This document shows positions 51,595 to 60,499 of a stretch of 64,000 nucleotides of DNA, one piece after another. Each line of letters opens with the position of its first letter. Position 1 is the stretch's first letter. The translations under genes were made by a program, and so were the position numbers. The notes beneath the pieces were generated by a model. The model was not told the DNA's origin. It did not search any database and saw nothing but the letters and a program-made list of their open reading frames with translations. Source of the stretch: Myxococcales bacterium (lineage in GTDB: Bacteria > Myxococcota_A > Polyangia > Polyangiales > Polyangiaceae); contig SXNL01000226.1 of the NCBI GenBank assembly GCA_005777185.1, positions 1 through 64,000 on the forward strand. Reading direction: 5' to 3'.

Positions 51595-54500
51595 CACCGC
51601 ACGCGCGCGCCGGACCGACGGCGCCGCACGTACGCGAGCACGGCCACGCCGAGCGCGAGCGACATCGGCGCCTCGCTGCTCCGCGTCTGTGAGCAGCCAC
51701 ACCCGGTCTCCGGCGGAGGCGCCGCCGTGGGACGGGGCAGCACGTGGACGTCGATGCGGCTCGTCGCGGCGCTCACGAGCACGCCGTCGTTCGCGCGGAG
51801 GACGAAGCTCAGCGTGGCCGGGGTGGTGGGCGCGTCGATCTCGGGGAGCGACGCACGGATGCGGTCCGTGGCGCTCCACGGGCTGTCGGGGAGGCCGGCC
51901 TCGCCGCATGCCTGCGCCAGGTGCGCCGGCGCGGGCGCGGCCGAGCCTCCGCGCACCGTGAGCGGCGGGCCCGCGACCTGGGTCCACGTGAAGCCGAGCG
52001 GATCCACCGGGATCGGCGCGGCGTCGGTGCCCCCGGGGCGCACGCCGCAGCCCGTGAGGCGCAGCGCATCCCCCACGAAGACGCACGCGGTCGAGGTGCA
52101 CATCGCCTTCTCGGCGGGGCCGAGCCGGTCGAGCGTCTTCTGCGGCGTCGGTGTCGCGAGGACCTTCGCGCTCGGCGCCTTCGCGTCGCAGCCGTCGGCG
52201 TGCGGGACGAAGCCCCAGAAGGGCGTCGAGCTGATCCCCCCGAGCGAGACGTCGTCCACGTCCCACCCCTCCGCCCCGAAGAAGCCGGTCGCCGATCCTG
52301 TGCGGAAGCGGATCAGGACCTTGCCATCCTTGGGTCGCTCGCGGAGCGCGACCGCGATCTTCCCCTCGACCCACGCCGGGTAGCCCGCGCTCTTGAAGAC
52401 GTACGCGGGGCGAGCCTGGCCCGCGGGGACGTCCTTCAGGAGCGGGTTGTCGCTGAGGCGCCCGGGGCTGCCGGGGTCGATCTTCCCCGGGTACGCGAGC
52501 TTCGGATCGGAGACGCTGGACACGTCGACCCAGGTGACACCGTTGTCCACCGAAAGCTCGATCACGCCACCGTCCACGTCGACGTTGCGCCGCGTGGAGT
52601 GCCGGAAGCTGTGGCGGTGCCGGAACGACAGCGTGAAGGTCGCCTCGTCGATCGTGAAGGGAGCGGACGTGAGCCTCTGCTCGACCGGCAGGGGCTGGTC
52701 GGGGACCGTCCAGAACGTGCCATCCGCCGGGGTCGCCTTGCGCGACCACTTGATGGCCGCCCCGCCGGGACCCGTGACCTTCCACGACGTGTTCTTCGCC
52801 TCCATCGAGTCGATGGCGGACTTCTGGTCCTCGTCGGTGTTCGCGCGACCCTGCACCGGCGCCGACAGGACGCGCGGTCGGAGCAAGGTCGGATCGGTGA
52901 CGCGGACGTCGAGCTGGATCGGGCCCGACTTGCTGCCCCGGACGACCGCGCCGGTCCTGGCCGTGCGCGTCTCGAAGGGCCGAAGCGGTCCCACCATGGT
53001 GCGGACCGTGCCGACCGTTCGGCCCTTGTCGTCGAGGAAGGTGACGTCCGGAGAAGGGGTCGAGATCTCGACGGCGGTGTCCGCGAGGGCCCCCACGCCG
53101 ACGTTCCGGACGACCACCTCGACCGCGCCGACCTCGCCCTCGTCGAGGAACGGGTCGTGGTCGCACGTGAGCGCACCCGTCACGAGGACGGCGCTCACGA
53201 TGCGGATGTCGTTGCCCACGTCGAAGCTCTCGATCACGCCCACGTTGTTCGTGCTCTCCTTCGAGGGCCCGCTGGCGCCGACGCCCGCGCCACGGCGCGC
53301 GAACGCCTGGTAGAAGACCTGGAAGTCCCGCTCGTCCCCGGCCAGGCTCGTGGCGAGGAGGGCGTCGCGCGCCTCGATGAGGGTCGGGTCGACCGGCGTG
53401 GTCTTCATCGCCGAGACGAGGTAACGCGCCATGCGCGCCTGCGCTTCGTCGTACGAGAGACGACCCTCGGCGAGCAGCGACGCGTAGCACTCCCACAGCA
53501 TCGACGCCCAGACCTCGCCGGTGGCGTGCACCTCGGCATTGAAGCTCCCATCCTCGCCGAAGCTGATGGGGACGCCGGTGGGCAGCGGTGTGCCGTTCTG
53601 GATGTGCTTGAACGTGAGAGGGTTCTTCCTGAAATCCGTGGAGTAGGGGAGCCGCCGGATGCCGAAGTAATAGTCCGCGCCCGATCCCATCGTCGCGTAG
53701 GCGCCCTTCGGGTACACGCCCGCCCAGCCGCGGCCGGCGGGCGTCTCGACGTCGTCCTTGCGCGCCACGAGCAGGAGCGCCAGGAAGTCGGCCCACCCCT
53801 CGCCGAGGCCGCCCGCCTGGTTGGTGGCGAGGCCGCTACCGTTCCCGATGAGCCGGCTCGACAGGACGTGGCCCCACTCGTGGGCGACGATGGAGGTGTC
53901 GAGCCCGCCATCGAGGTCGACCTGCGGGAAGCGGCGCATCTGCACGGTGGCCGTCCCCGTCGTCGCGGCGGCCTCGAGCGCCTGCCCGTCGGCGAGGTTC
54001 AAGGACAGGATAGGGATGGTGATCCTGTCGCTCGTGCCTCCCATGAACGGCGGCGATCCGGGATCGGCGGAGCTGGGGACGTTGACGACGACCACGCCCA
54101 CCGCGCCCTGATCCTGGACGGCCTGCGCCTTCTGTACGAACGAGCACTGCCCGCGGTGGACGAGCACGATCTTGCCCGCGATGTTCCCCTGTAGCTCCCC
54201 GTCGCACGCGTCGGCGCGATCCGGATCGGCGTTGTCGGCGGCCACGACGACCTGCGCCGTGACGTCGAAGGCGTCCTTCCCGAACCCCGCCAGACCCACC
54301 GCCTTGTCCCCGGCGACGGGGGAAGGAGGGGGCACGTTGAGGACCGCCGTGCTCGGCCCGGAGAACACGAACATCTGGATCCGCGGCGACGCGCCGTCGC
54401 CCGGGACCGTGGCGTTGGCGTTGTTCTTCCCGCTGTAGTCCAGCGCCTCGACGAGGAGCGGATCGTTCTCCTTGCCCCCGCGGAAGAGGTTCTTCGCCTG

Positions 54501-55709
54501 GTGGTTGCCCGACTTCTCGTCGAAGCCGGCGTCGTAGAACCAGTCGTGCAGGAAGTTGGTCGTGTAGAAGAGGTGCGTGATCGACGCGCGGATCGAATTG
54601 GGCCTCGCCACGGGGGACGCGGTGGTGTCGTACACGTAGTCGAAGGTCGACGGCGACGTGAGCGCGGGCTGGGTGTCCAGGGCGCCACCGAGGCCGTCCG
54701 GCGTGGACAGGTCGGCGTACGCCGAGACGTTGTTGCCCATCGTGGTGGACGCGCCCGGAGGCAGCCAGGGATCGTTGCGCGAGAAGGGGTAGTTGGCGAT
54801 CGTGACGAGCGCCCCGGGGACGAACGACGGCTTGTACCTGTCGGGCTTGCCGGTGGGGTGCGGGATCGTGGCGTTGCCCTGTGGACCGTCCATGGGGATG
54901 AGGGTCTTGGCGTCCGCGTACACGCGGTAGGTGTAGGCATCGGCGTGGACGAGGCTGGTCGAGAAGAGGATCTCGCCGTCGACCGCCGAGACGACGAAGG
55001 AGGTTCCGCCCGATCGACGGCCGACCAGCTCCACGTGCCAGCCGGGGACCACGCCCTCGGCGAGAGGGAAGAGGACACGGCGCGCGCGCGAGAGGGAGAG
55101 CGCGGCGTCGCCGGCGAAGTGCGTGTACTCTCCGTCCGTCTCGCGCGCCGTGAAGGCCGCGGCTCCCCCCGTCATCGCGTGATGCGCCGTCGCGACGGCG
55201 GTGGCGGGGAGGACCGTGAAGGGCGTGTCGGCGCCCGAGAGCTGGGGCACGACGAGTCCCGAGGCCGCGACCGGCTCGAGGGCGCGGTTCATCGTCAGGT
55301 TGAGACCGCCGCGGAAGACCTCCACGCCGCCGACGGCCTGTCGGTAGCGGGCGACGATCGGACCCTGGCCGACGTCGTGGATCACGGGCTCTCCGAGGGA
55401 GGCGAGCGCCGCCGGACGCCACGAGAGCGCGGGCGCGAGGACCGCGATCGTCGCGCGGGCGGCGTCGGCCGGGGTCTCGAGCGACGAGGGGGCGTGGGCG
55501 GTGCCGGACCCCGACAGGGGCCGGCCCGTGAGCCACACGAAGGACGGCAGGCCGAGCCTGGCGTCGACGTGGGCCACGTGGACCGCAAAGGGGGCCGTGG
55601 CCCGGGCCGTGACCTCGGGCGGAGGGGATCGGGGTTGGTCTCCGACGGCGCAGGCGCTGAGGAGAAGACCGGACAGGAGGACGATCCCCGCGGAGCGCGA
55701 TCGGAGCAT
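51594..55709 (-). CDS. M36-type (fungalysin) metalloprotease with PA domain and MYXO-CTERM-like tail
   Basis: A 1371-residue secreted protein. Signal peptide with lipobox SAC, an FTP-like propeptide (residues about 40-250), then the M36 domain. HEWGH at 610-614 and Glu637 in GEGWAD supply the zinc ligands and catalytic Glu. A PA domain (DGELQGNIAGKIVLVHRGQCSFVQKA) is inserted before the active site. C-terminal beta-rich and CARDB-like domains follow, then a CGCSQTRSS patch, a hydrophobic stretch and RRRRSGARVR: the MYXO-CTERM pattern. It is likely a surface-anchored protease for predation or nutrition. Confidence 0.92.
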   Translation of the reverse strand: MLRSRSAGIVLLSGLLLSACAVGDQPRSPPPEVTARATAPFAVHVAHVDARLGLPSFVWLTGRPLSGSGTAHAPSSLETPADAARATIAVLAPALSWRPAALASLGEPVIHDVGQGPIVARYRQAVGGVEVFRGGLNLTMNRALEPVAASGLVVPQLSGADTPFTVLPATAVATAHHAMTGGAAAFTARETDGEYTHFAGDAALSLSRARRVLFPLAEGVVPGWHVELVGRRSGGTSFVVSAVDGEILFSTSLVHADAYTYRVYADAKTLIPMDGPQGNATIPHPTGKPDRYKPSFVPGALVTIANYPFSRNDPWLPPGASTTMGNNVSAYADLSTPDGLGGALDTQPALTSPSTFDYVYDTTASPVARPNSIRASITHLFYTTNFLHDWFYDAGFDEKSGNHQAKNLFRGGKENDPLLVEALDYSGKNNANATVPGDGASPRIQMFVFSGPSTAVLNVPPPSPVAGDKAVGLAGFGKDAFDVTAQVVVAADNADPDRADACDGELQGNIAGKIVLVHRGQCSFVQKAQAVQDQGAVGVVVVNVPSSADPGSPPFMGGTSDRITIPILSLNLADGQALEAAATTGTATVQMRRFPQVDLDGGLDTSIVAHEWGHVLSSRLIGNGSGLATNQAGGLGEGWADFLALLLVARKDDVETPAGRGWAGVYPKGAYATMGSGADYYFGIRRLPYSTDFRKNPLTFKHIQNGTPLPTGVPISFGEDGSFNAEVHATGEVWASMLWECYASLLAEGRLSYDEAQARMARYLVSAMKTTPVDPTLIEARDALLATSLAGDERDFQVFYQAFARRGAGVGASGPSKESTNNVGVIESFDVGNDIRIVSAVLVTGALTCDHDPFLDEGEVGAVEVVVRNVGVGALADTAVEISTPSPDVTFLDDKGRTVGTVRTMVGPLRPFETRTARTGAVVRGSKSGPIQLDVRVTDPTLLRPRVLSAPVQGRANTDEDQKSAIDSMEAKNTSWKVTGPGGAAIKWSRKATPADGTFWTVPDQPLPVEQRLTSAPFTIDEATFTLSFRHRHSFRHSTRRNVDVDGGVIELSVDNGVTWVDVSSVSDPKLAYPGKIDPGSPGRLSDNPLLKDVPAGQARPAYVFKSAGYPAWVEGKIAVALRERPKDGKVLIRFRTGSATGFFGAEGWDVDDVSLGGISSTPFWGFVPHADGCDAKAPSAKVLATPTPQKTLDRLGPAEKAMCTSTACVFVGDALRLTGCGVRPGGTDAAPIPVDPLGFTWTQVAGPPLTVRGGSAAPAPAHLAQACGEAGLPDSPWSATDRIRASLPEIDAPTTPATLSFVLRANDGVLVSAATSRIDVHVLPRPTAAPPPETGCGCSQTRSSEAPMSLALGVAVLAYVRRRRSGARVR

Positions 55710-55794
55710 GTCCGGCGTTAGTTAGCGGAAGGCGCCCCGGAAAAAAAGGGCCGCGGACAAACCCTCCGCGGGTCTCGCCCGTCGAAGCTCGACC

Positions 55795-56346
55795 ATGGCG
55801 TACCGAGATCCGAAGGTGGCCCTCCAGGCGAGGCAGGCGAGGCTGGAGGCGGAGCTCGGGGAGCTGCGGGCGGCCCGGGGGGGCGCCACGGACGTCGAGA
55901 GGGAAATCGCGGGCCTCGAGGCCGAGCTGGCCAAGCAGAGGGCCCGCCGCCTCCCGGTGCTCGAGGACGTCCGCGTCGCGGCCCCGTGCGGCGTGCGGTG
56001 GGACACGATGGTCGGCGACGACCGTGTCCGCTTCTGCGGGCAGTGCAAGAAGAACGTCTACAACCTGTCCGCGATGGGCCGCGCCGAGGCAGAGGCGCTG
56101 ATCGCCGATCGTGAGGGCCCGATGTGCGTGCGCCTCTCGAAGCGGGCGGACGGCACCGTCGTCAGCGGCGACTGTCCGGTCGGGGTCCGCCGTCGACGCT
56201 TCCGGATCGCGGCCTTCTCGGCCGTGGGCGGGAGCCTCGTGGCCCTCGGAGCCGCAATCGGGCTGTCGCGCTTCCTCCCGCGTGAGAAGCCGCCGATGGT
56301 TCACACCGCCGGCGAGATGACCCTGCAGGGAGACATCGCCGAATGA
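55795..56346 (+). CDS. Coiled-coil + conserved Cys-domain protein (first of tandem pair)
   Basis: A 183-residue protein. Residues about 10-50 form a coiled coil (LEAELGELRAARGG, VEREIAGLEAELAKQ). The next domain has CGVRWDTMVGDDRVRFCGQCKKNVYNLSAMGRAEAEALI and MCVRLSKRADGTVVSGDCPVG, with five conserved Cys. A membrane helix (AAFSAVGGSLVALGAAIGL) follows, with a short basic end. No signal peptide, so the Cys domain is likely cytoplasmic and perhaps metal-binding. ATGA overlap joins it to the second copy. Confidence 0.75.
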   Translation: MAYRDPKVALQARQARLEAELGELRAARGGATDVEREIAGLEAELAKQRARRLPVLEDVRVAAPCGVRWDTMVGDDRVRFCGQCKKNVYNLSAMGRAEAEALIADREGPMCVRLSKRADGTVVSGDCPVGVRRRRFRIAAFSAVGGSLVALGAAIGLSRFLPREKPPMVHTAGEMTLQGDIAE

Positions 56347-56984
56347 AGGGCGGGGGCGAGGGCGAGCTCGAGCGGCGGCTCGACGCGCTCAGGAGCGGGG
56401 TGCGGCGCGAGAAGGAGATCCAGGCTGAGCTCGACGAGACCACGCGGCTGCTCGAGGGAATCGGCGGGAGGCGGTCGCCGGTCGACGACACCCGCGTCGC
56501 GTCCCCGTGCGGCGAGAGCTGGGAGGGCATGGTGGGCGACGCGCGGCAGCGCCTCTGCCTCCGCTGCGACGCGCACGTCTACGATCTGTCCGCGATGACG
56601 CGCGACGAGGCCGAGGTGTTCCTCGCCACGCGCGGGGCAACCGCCTGCGTGCGGTTCTTCCGTCGGGACGACGGCACGGTGAGGACGAGCGACTGCCCCG
56701 TCGGCGTGCGCAAGAAGCGGGTGCGGCTCGCGATCCTCTCCGCTGCCGGCGCAGGCATGCTCGCGACGGCCGCCACCACGTCGCTGGCCGCGACGCAGGA
56801 GAAGCCGGCGTGCCGCGCGCGTGGGCCCAGCACGGAGATGGCTCCCGGGCCCTTCCCGCCCACCCCGACGGCGACGGAATCCCCCGGCAAACGCCCGGAA
56901 GGCACCTGGGTCATGGGCGCGCGTGCACGCGCGGTTCCCCCCGAGGTCGCGGAGGAGGCCTCGACCCGCGCGAAGCGCCGCTGA
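56343..56984 (+). CDS. Coiled-coil + conserved Cys-domain protein (second of tandem pair)
   Basis: A 213-residue paralogue of the upstream gene with the same order: coiled coil (1-40), Cys domain CGESWEGMVGDARQRLCLRCDAHVYDLSAMTRDEAE and DDGTVRTSDCPVGVRKKR, then a hydrophobic helix (LAILSAAGAGMLATAATTS). The C-terminal 70 residues are Pro/Ala/Thr-rich and would be periplasmic. It arose by tandem duplication and then diverged. Function unknown. Confidence 0.75.
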   Translation: MKGGGEGELERRLDALRSGVRREKEIQAELDETTRLLEGIGGRRSPVDDTRVASPCGESWEGMVGDARQRLCLRCDAHVYDLSAMTRDEAEVFLATRGATACVRFFRRDDGTVRTSDCPVGVRKKRVRLAILSAAGAGMLATAATTSLAATQEKPACRARGPSTEMAPGPFPPTPTATESPGKRPEGTWVMGARARAVPPEVAEEASTRAKRR

Positions 56985-57000
56985 CCGAGGGCCGCGCCGG

Positions 57001-57192
57001 TCAGACCGGGCAGCTCATGTCCTGCCCGCAGCACAGGGGTGACTTCACCTTGCCGTCGCCGTTCGGGCACTTCGAGACGGCCACCTTCGTGCCGTCGGTC
57101 TTCTCGATGGTGTCGTGCGCGAGCGCCGCGCCGCACTTGCCACACGTCATGTTCACGCTCATCCCGCACTTAGAACAGGAATAGGTCACCAT
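57001..57192 (-). CDS. Small zinc-ribbon/rubredoxin-like protein
   Basis: A 63-residue protein. It opens CSKCGMSVNMTCGKCGAAL with two CxxC pairs, continues KTDGTKVAVSKCPNGDGKVKSPLCCGQDMSC, giving eight Cys. The CxxC pairs indicate zinc or iron binding. Related small proteins are common in deltaproteobacterial and other genomes. Function unknown. Confidence 0.75.
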   Translation of the reverse strand: MVTYSCSKCGMSVNMTCGKCGAALAHDTIEKTDGTKVAVSKCPNGDGKVKSPLCCGQDMSCPV

Positions 57193-57231
57193 CCGTCGAG
57201 AGTACCCTTCGCCGTCCGGCCGCGGGGGGAT

Positions 57232-57903
57232 TTAGTTCAGCGGGTACCGCGCCGCGCACGCGCCGGCCGGGCCCGCGCCCGACCCGCCCCCCGCCGACCA
57301 GCGTCCGTTCACGCACTGGTACCACGCACCGTCGAACCGGGACTCCACGCTCGTCTTCTCGGCCACGCGGGTGTTCAGCGTCCCCGAGTGGCAGCCGTCG
57401 TCGTCCTCGGTCGAGCTGCTCGCGGCGCCGCTCCCCGCCGGGACGCGGTAGGCGTTGCACTCGGCGCGGTGAGCCTTGTAGCCGTACCACGCGTTGAGGC
57501 CCTGCATCTTGTAGATGGTGTACGCGCACTTCGCGTTGGTGGCGGCGTCGTAGAGCGCCGACGGGTTCCGGGGGCACGCGCCCGTGCCGAGGTGGATCGA
57601 GTTGATCTGGAACAGGCCGTGGTCCGTCGTGCCGTTGTTGTTGCGGTTGGAGGCCCGCTCGTAGAAGCTCGACTCCCACTTCGCCGTGCACACCATCGTG
57701 CCGACGATCGACTCCGCGAACCCGGCCGCACGCAGGTGCTCCGCGATCTCGGACTGCGGCACCTTTCGACCCGCGAGTAGCTGGTCCTGCGTCTCGCCCG
57801 TGCCGCCGACGTCCTCGCTGGTCGGTGCCGCGCAGGCCATCGTCGAGAGGGCCACCACGCCGAGGAGGGGCCAGCGAAACCCGTGGAGGAGCGCGCCTGT
57901 CAT
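57232..57903 (-). CDS. c-type lysozyme-like (GH22 pattern) lipoprotein
   Basis: A 223-residue lipoprotein, lipobox STMAC. Residues about 45-150 match the animal c-type lysozyme pattern: VCTAKWESSF with Glu77, then SNRNNNGTTDHGLFQINS with Asp94. The Glu-Asp distance of 17 equals Glu35-Asp52 of hen lysozyme. NAKCAYTIYKMQGLNAWYGY mirrors helix D (NCAKKIV...NAW). Cys72, 110, 126 and 149 fit two of the four lysozyme disulphides. A C-terminal Cys module follows (GCHSGTLNTRV, DGAWYQC). Predicted to cleave peptidoglycan, perhaps during predation. Start is the internal ATG at 57903. Confidence 0.85.
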   Translation of the reverse strand: MTGALLHGFRWPLLGVVALSTMACAAPTSEDVGGTGETQDQLLAGRKVPQSEIAEHLRAAGFAESIVGTMVCTAKWESSFYERASNRNNNGTTDHGLFQINSIHLGTGACPRNPSALYDAATNAKCAYTIYKMQGLNAWYGYKAHRAECNAYRVPAGSGAASSSTEDDDGCHSGTLNTRVAEKTSVESRFDGAWYQCVNGRWSAGGGSGAGPAGACAARYPLN

Positions 57904-58049
57904 GCGTCCCCGTGGAGCAAGCCGCGCGCCAGGTTCGCGAGCGTGCGTTTTCGCGGGAGATCGCGCACACTGTGGGCCGGCCGTGGGTCGGTGAGGATCC
58001 ACGTTGCCGACCGTCTCCGGACAAGAGAAGAACCAGGTAACATGCACCC

Positions 58050-59402
58050 ATGGCGCTCTTTTCCTTCAGGTCGGTAGCGTGCGGGATCGCTGTCGCGCTG
58101 CTCGCGGTCGCGTCGAGCTGCGCAGGCGACGGCAGGTGCCGCTACAACAGCGACTGCCAGGGCGCCTACTGCGACAACGGCGCGTGCAAGAAGGACTGCG
58201 TCGACGCGGCGCTCGACTGCCCGCGGGGGTTCATCTGCAGCGCCATCGCGCGGTGCGAGGTGCCCCCCGGCGCCGTCGTCGGACCGGACGGAGGCATCGT
58301 GTTCCCGCCGGCGAGCGACGGCGGCCCCGTCGTCACGCCGGACTCGGGGACGCCGGGCACGGACGCCGCCGCCGACGGATCGATCTCGCCGCCGCTCGAC
58401 GCGGGCCTCGACACCGGGAAGCCACCGCTGAAGAAGGTCCTGCTCGACGCGTGTGGCGGGGACTCGGAGTGCGCGTCCGGGCTGTGCAAGCCGTACTTCG
58501 TCGGCGGCGGGCGGCGCTGCACGAAGACGTGTGTTTCCACCCCCGACTGCATGCAGGGGACGCGGTGCATCGAGTTCGGAGCCGCGGGATCGTGGTGCGT
58601 GTTCAGCGACATCGGGCGGACCTGCAACGTCGCGGGCGACTGCAGCTTTGCCTGCCTGACCAGCCAGAAGTACTGCACGGCGAAGTGCACGACGGGGTCC
58701 GACTGCCCGAACGGCTACGGCTGCCAGGCCGTCGGTACGCCGCCCACGAGCGTCTGCGTGAAGAACGAGGCGGCCTGCGGGCCCGGGATGACCGGGGCGT
58801 GCATCGCACCGGCCGCCTGCGACAACACGATGCTCGTCTCGAGCTGCACCCAGGCGTGCGGCTCCGCCGCGGACTGCCCGCAACGCGCCCAGGGGCTGGC
58901 GCCGTGGACCTGCAACGGTCTGTGCAAGCGCCCCGCCGACGTCGTCGGACCCCTCGCAGGAGGCGAGCCGGCGGAGTACGCGTGCCAGGGTGGATCCATC
59001 GTCAACCTCTGCAACGACGCGCAGCACATGAACTTCGACACGTTCACGATCCCGCCCGCGCCGGTCTTCACGTGCCCCGTGGCCGTGAGCAAGCCGGGCG
59101 CCGCCGGCGACACGTGCGTGGACTCGTGCCGCTACCAGGGCGCGTGCATCCACGGCTTCCACTGCACGGGCATCGGCTCCGTGGGTGCGAACCGCATCGG
59201 CCTCTGCCTGCCCGGGCTGGGCGGCGGGGAGGTCGGCGCGGCCTGCACGCGCAGCGCCGACTGCTACTTCGGGCACTGCAACCTGAACACCAACAAGTGC
59301 TCGCGCGACTGCACGGTCGACGGGCTCTGCCCGACCGGGTCGGCGTGCAGCGCAGGCGCGACGCCGGCGGTCGAGGGACGGCTGTTCCGGCGGTGCGAGT
59401 GA
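58050..59402 (+). CDS. Cys-rich lipoprotein with EGF/EB-like modules
   Basis: A 450-residue lipoprotein, lipobox VASSC. After the signal comes a Cys-rich module (CRYNSDCQGAYCDNGACKKDC), an Asp/Gly/Thr linker with PDSGTPGTDAAADG, then many short Cys modules (CGGDSECASGLC, TSKQ-like spacers, CTTGSDCPNGYGC, CTRSADCYFGHC). These are the tandem Cys modules seen in many myxobacterial surface proteins. Function unknown; adhesive or matrix role is possible. Its stop overlaps the start of the cyclase-like gene by 1 base. Confidence 0.8.
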   Translation: MALFSFRSVACGIAVALLAVASSCAGDGRCRYNSDCQGAYCDNGACKKDCVDAALDCPRGFICSAIARCEVPPGAVVGPDGGIVFPPASDGGPVVTPDSGTPGTDAAADGSISPPLDAGLDTGKPPLKKVLLDACGGDSECASGLCKPYFVGGGRRCTKTCVSTPDCMQGTRCIEFGAAGSWCVFSDIGRTCNVAGDCSFACLTSQKYCTAKCTTGSDCPNGYGCQAVGTPPTSVCVKNEAACGPGMTGACIAPAACDNTMLVSSCTQACGSAADCPQRAQGLAPWTCNGLCKRPADVVGPLAGGEPAEYACQGGSIVNLCNDAQHMNFDTFTIPPAPVFTCPVAVSKPGAAGDTCVDSCRYQGACIHGFHCTGIGSVGANRIGLCLPGLGGGEVGAACTRSADCYFGHCNLNTNKCSRDCTVDGLCPTGSACSAGATPAVEGRLFRRCE

Positions 59403-59998
59403 TGGACCGCCTGTACGAGCTCCTCGATCGCTTCAACGCCGCCCCGCCCGACGGGGCGGACGCCATCGAGGAGGAGATCTGGCGCTCCTACGGGGCCGAG
59501 CGATCGGTCCTCATCCTCGACATGGCCGGCTTCTCTCGGGTCGTGCGCCGCCACGGCATCGTGCACTACCTCGCGATGGTGCGGCGCATGCAGATCGTGA
59601 CGCGGCCGCTCGTCTCCCGCCACGGCGGCGAGATCGTGAAGTACGAGGCGGACAACCTCTTCGCGGTGTTCGAGGATCCGCGCTCGGCGGTGGCGTGCGC
59701 GATCGCGATACGCGTGGCGTTCGACGCGATCAACCCGCACACGATGAACGAGCGCGACATCCACGTGTCGGTCGGGATCGCCACCGGCCGCATCCTGCTC
59801 GTTCCCGGCGCCGATGCGTTCGGCGACGCGGTGAACATCGCCAGCAAGCTGGGCGAGGATCTCGCGGGGAACGACGAGATCCTGATCGCCGAGAGCGTCC
59901 GCGCGCTCCTGCCGGCCGATCCCGGGTTCGCGCTGCGGGCCGTGGAGTTCTCGGTCTCCGGCCTGGAACTCGCGGCGTGGTCGATCGATCCGCGGTGA
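59402..59998 (+). CDS. Class III adenylate/guanylate cyclase-domain protein
   Basis: A 198-residue soluble protein. The N-terminus has an acidic helical segment, followed by LILDMAGFSRVVRRHG (metal Asp40), KYEADNLFAVFEDP (second metal Asp84) and DIHVSVGIATGRIL, AFGDAVNIASKLGEDLAGNDEILI. These are the class III cyclase core elements. The purine-specifying Lys/Asp pair is not obvious, so true cyclase activity is uncertain. It is coupled to the Cys-rich lipoprotein gene. No regulatory domain is attached. Confidence 0.8.
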   Translation: MDRLYELLDRFNAAPPDGADAIEEEIWRSYGAERSVLILDMAGFSRVVRRHGIVHYLAMVRRMQIVTRPLVSRHGGEIVKYEADNLFAVFEDPRSAVACAIAIRVAFDAINPHTMNERDIHVSVGIATGRILLVPGADAFGDAVNIASKLGEDLAGNDEILIAESVRALLPADPGFALRAVEFSVSGLELAAWSIDPR

Positions 59999-60253
59999 AG
60001 GGTCAGCCCCGCGCCGTCGGCGCGCCGCGAAGAGGACCGCAGCCCGTTTCCGAGCCTCGAGCGCTTCGAGCCCGCGGATCGTGACCGCGACGGCGTGCTT
60101 CGCGGCCTGTCGTCGCCGCGGAGGAAGGTCCCGCCGAAGAGCGACGGCTGCATGCCGGCCTCGCGGGGCGAGAGGTCGGGAGCCTCGCGTCGGATCGGGC
60201 GCCCGCACGGGGGCCGGCAGGCGCCCCCAAGACCCCGAGCTCGCGGCTCGCCT
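59999..60253. other. Region without a convincing gene
   Basis: Open frames exist on both strands, but none has motifs I can support. It lies next to decayed genes and is probably degraded sequence. Confidence 0.5.
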
Positions 60254-60466
60254 CTATCCCCCGCTCGGCCTCCACGAGGCCATCGCGCAGTGCCGCGAGT
60301 GCCGCGCCACCTCGCTCGCCGGCGCGGGAGGCCGGGGCGCGAACCGCGCGGAGAGCTCGGTCCACAGCCGCGACGTCGGGAACGTCTCCGTCCACCACGT
60401 CCGCCAGCGTCCGAGCGTCCGCCGCGACACGCCTGTCGCCTCGCTCGCGGCCGCCTTCGTGATGCC
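60254..60466 (-). pseudogene. Fragment of an HTH (transposase-like) protein
   Basis: A frame reading GITKAAASEATGVSRRTLGR then WRTWWTETFPTSRLWTELSA and RFAP. This is the helix-turn-helix plus Trp-rich stretch seen in a family of transposase- or IS-associated proteins, here without N- or C-terminal parts. It directly follows the broken DUF2330 relic and may be what interrupted it. Assignment rests on motif memory only. Confidence 0.4.
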
Positions 60467-60499
60467 GAACCTCTGCTGGGGAAGGGTGGCTGGGGCCAC

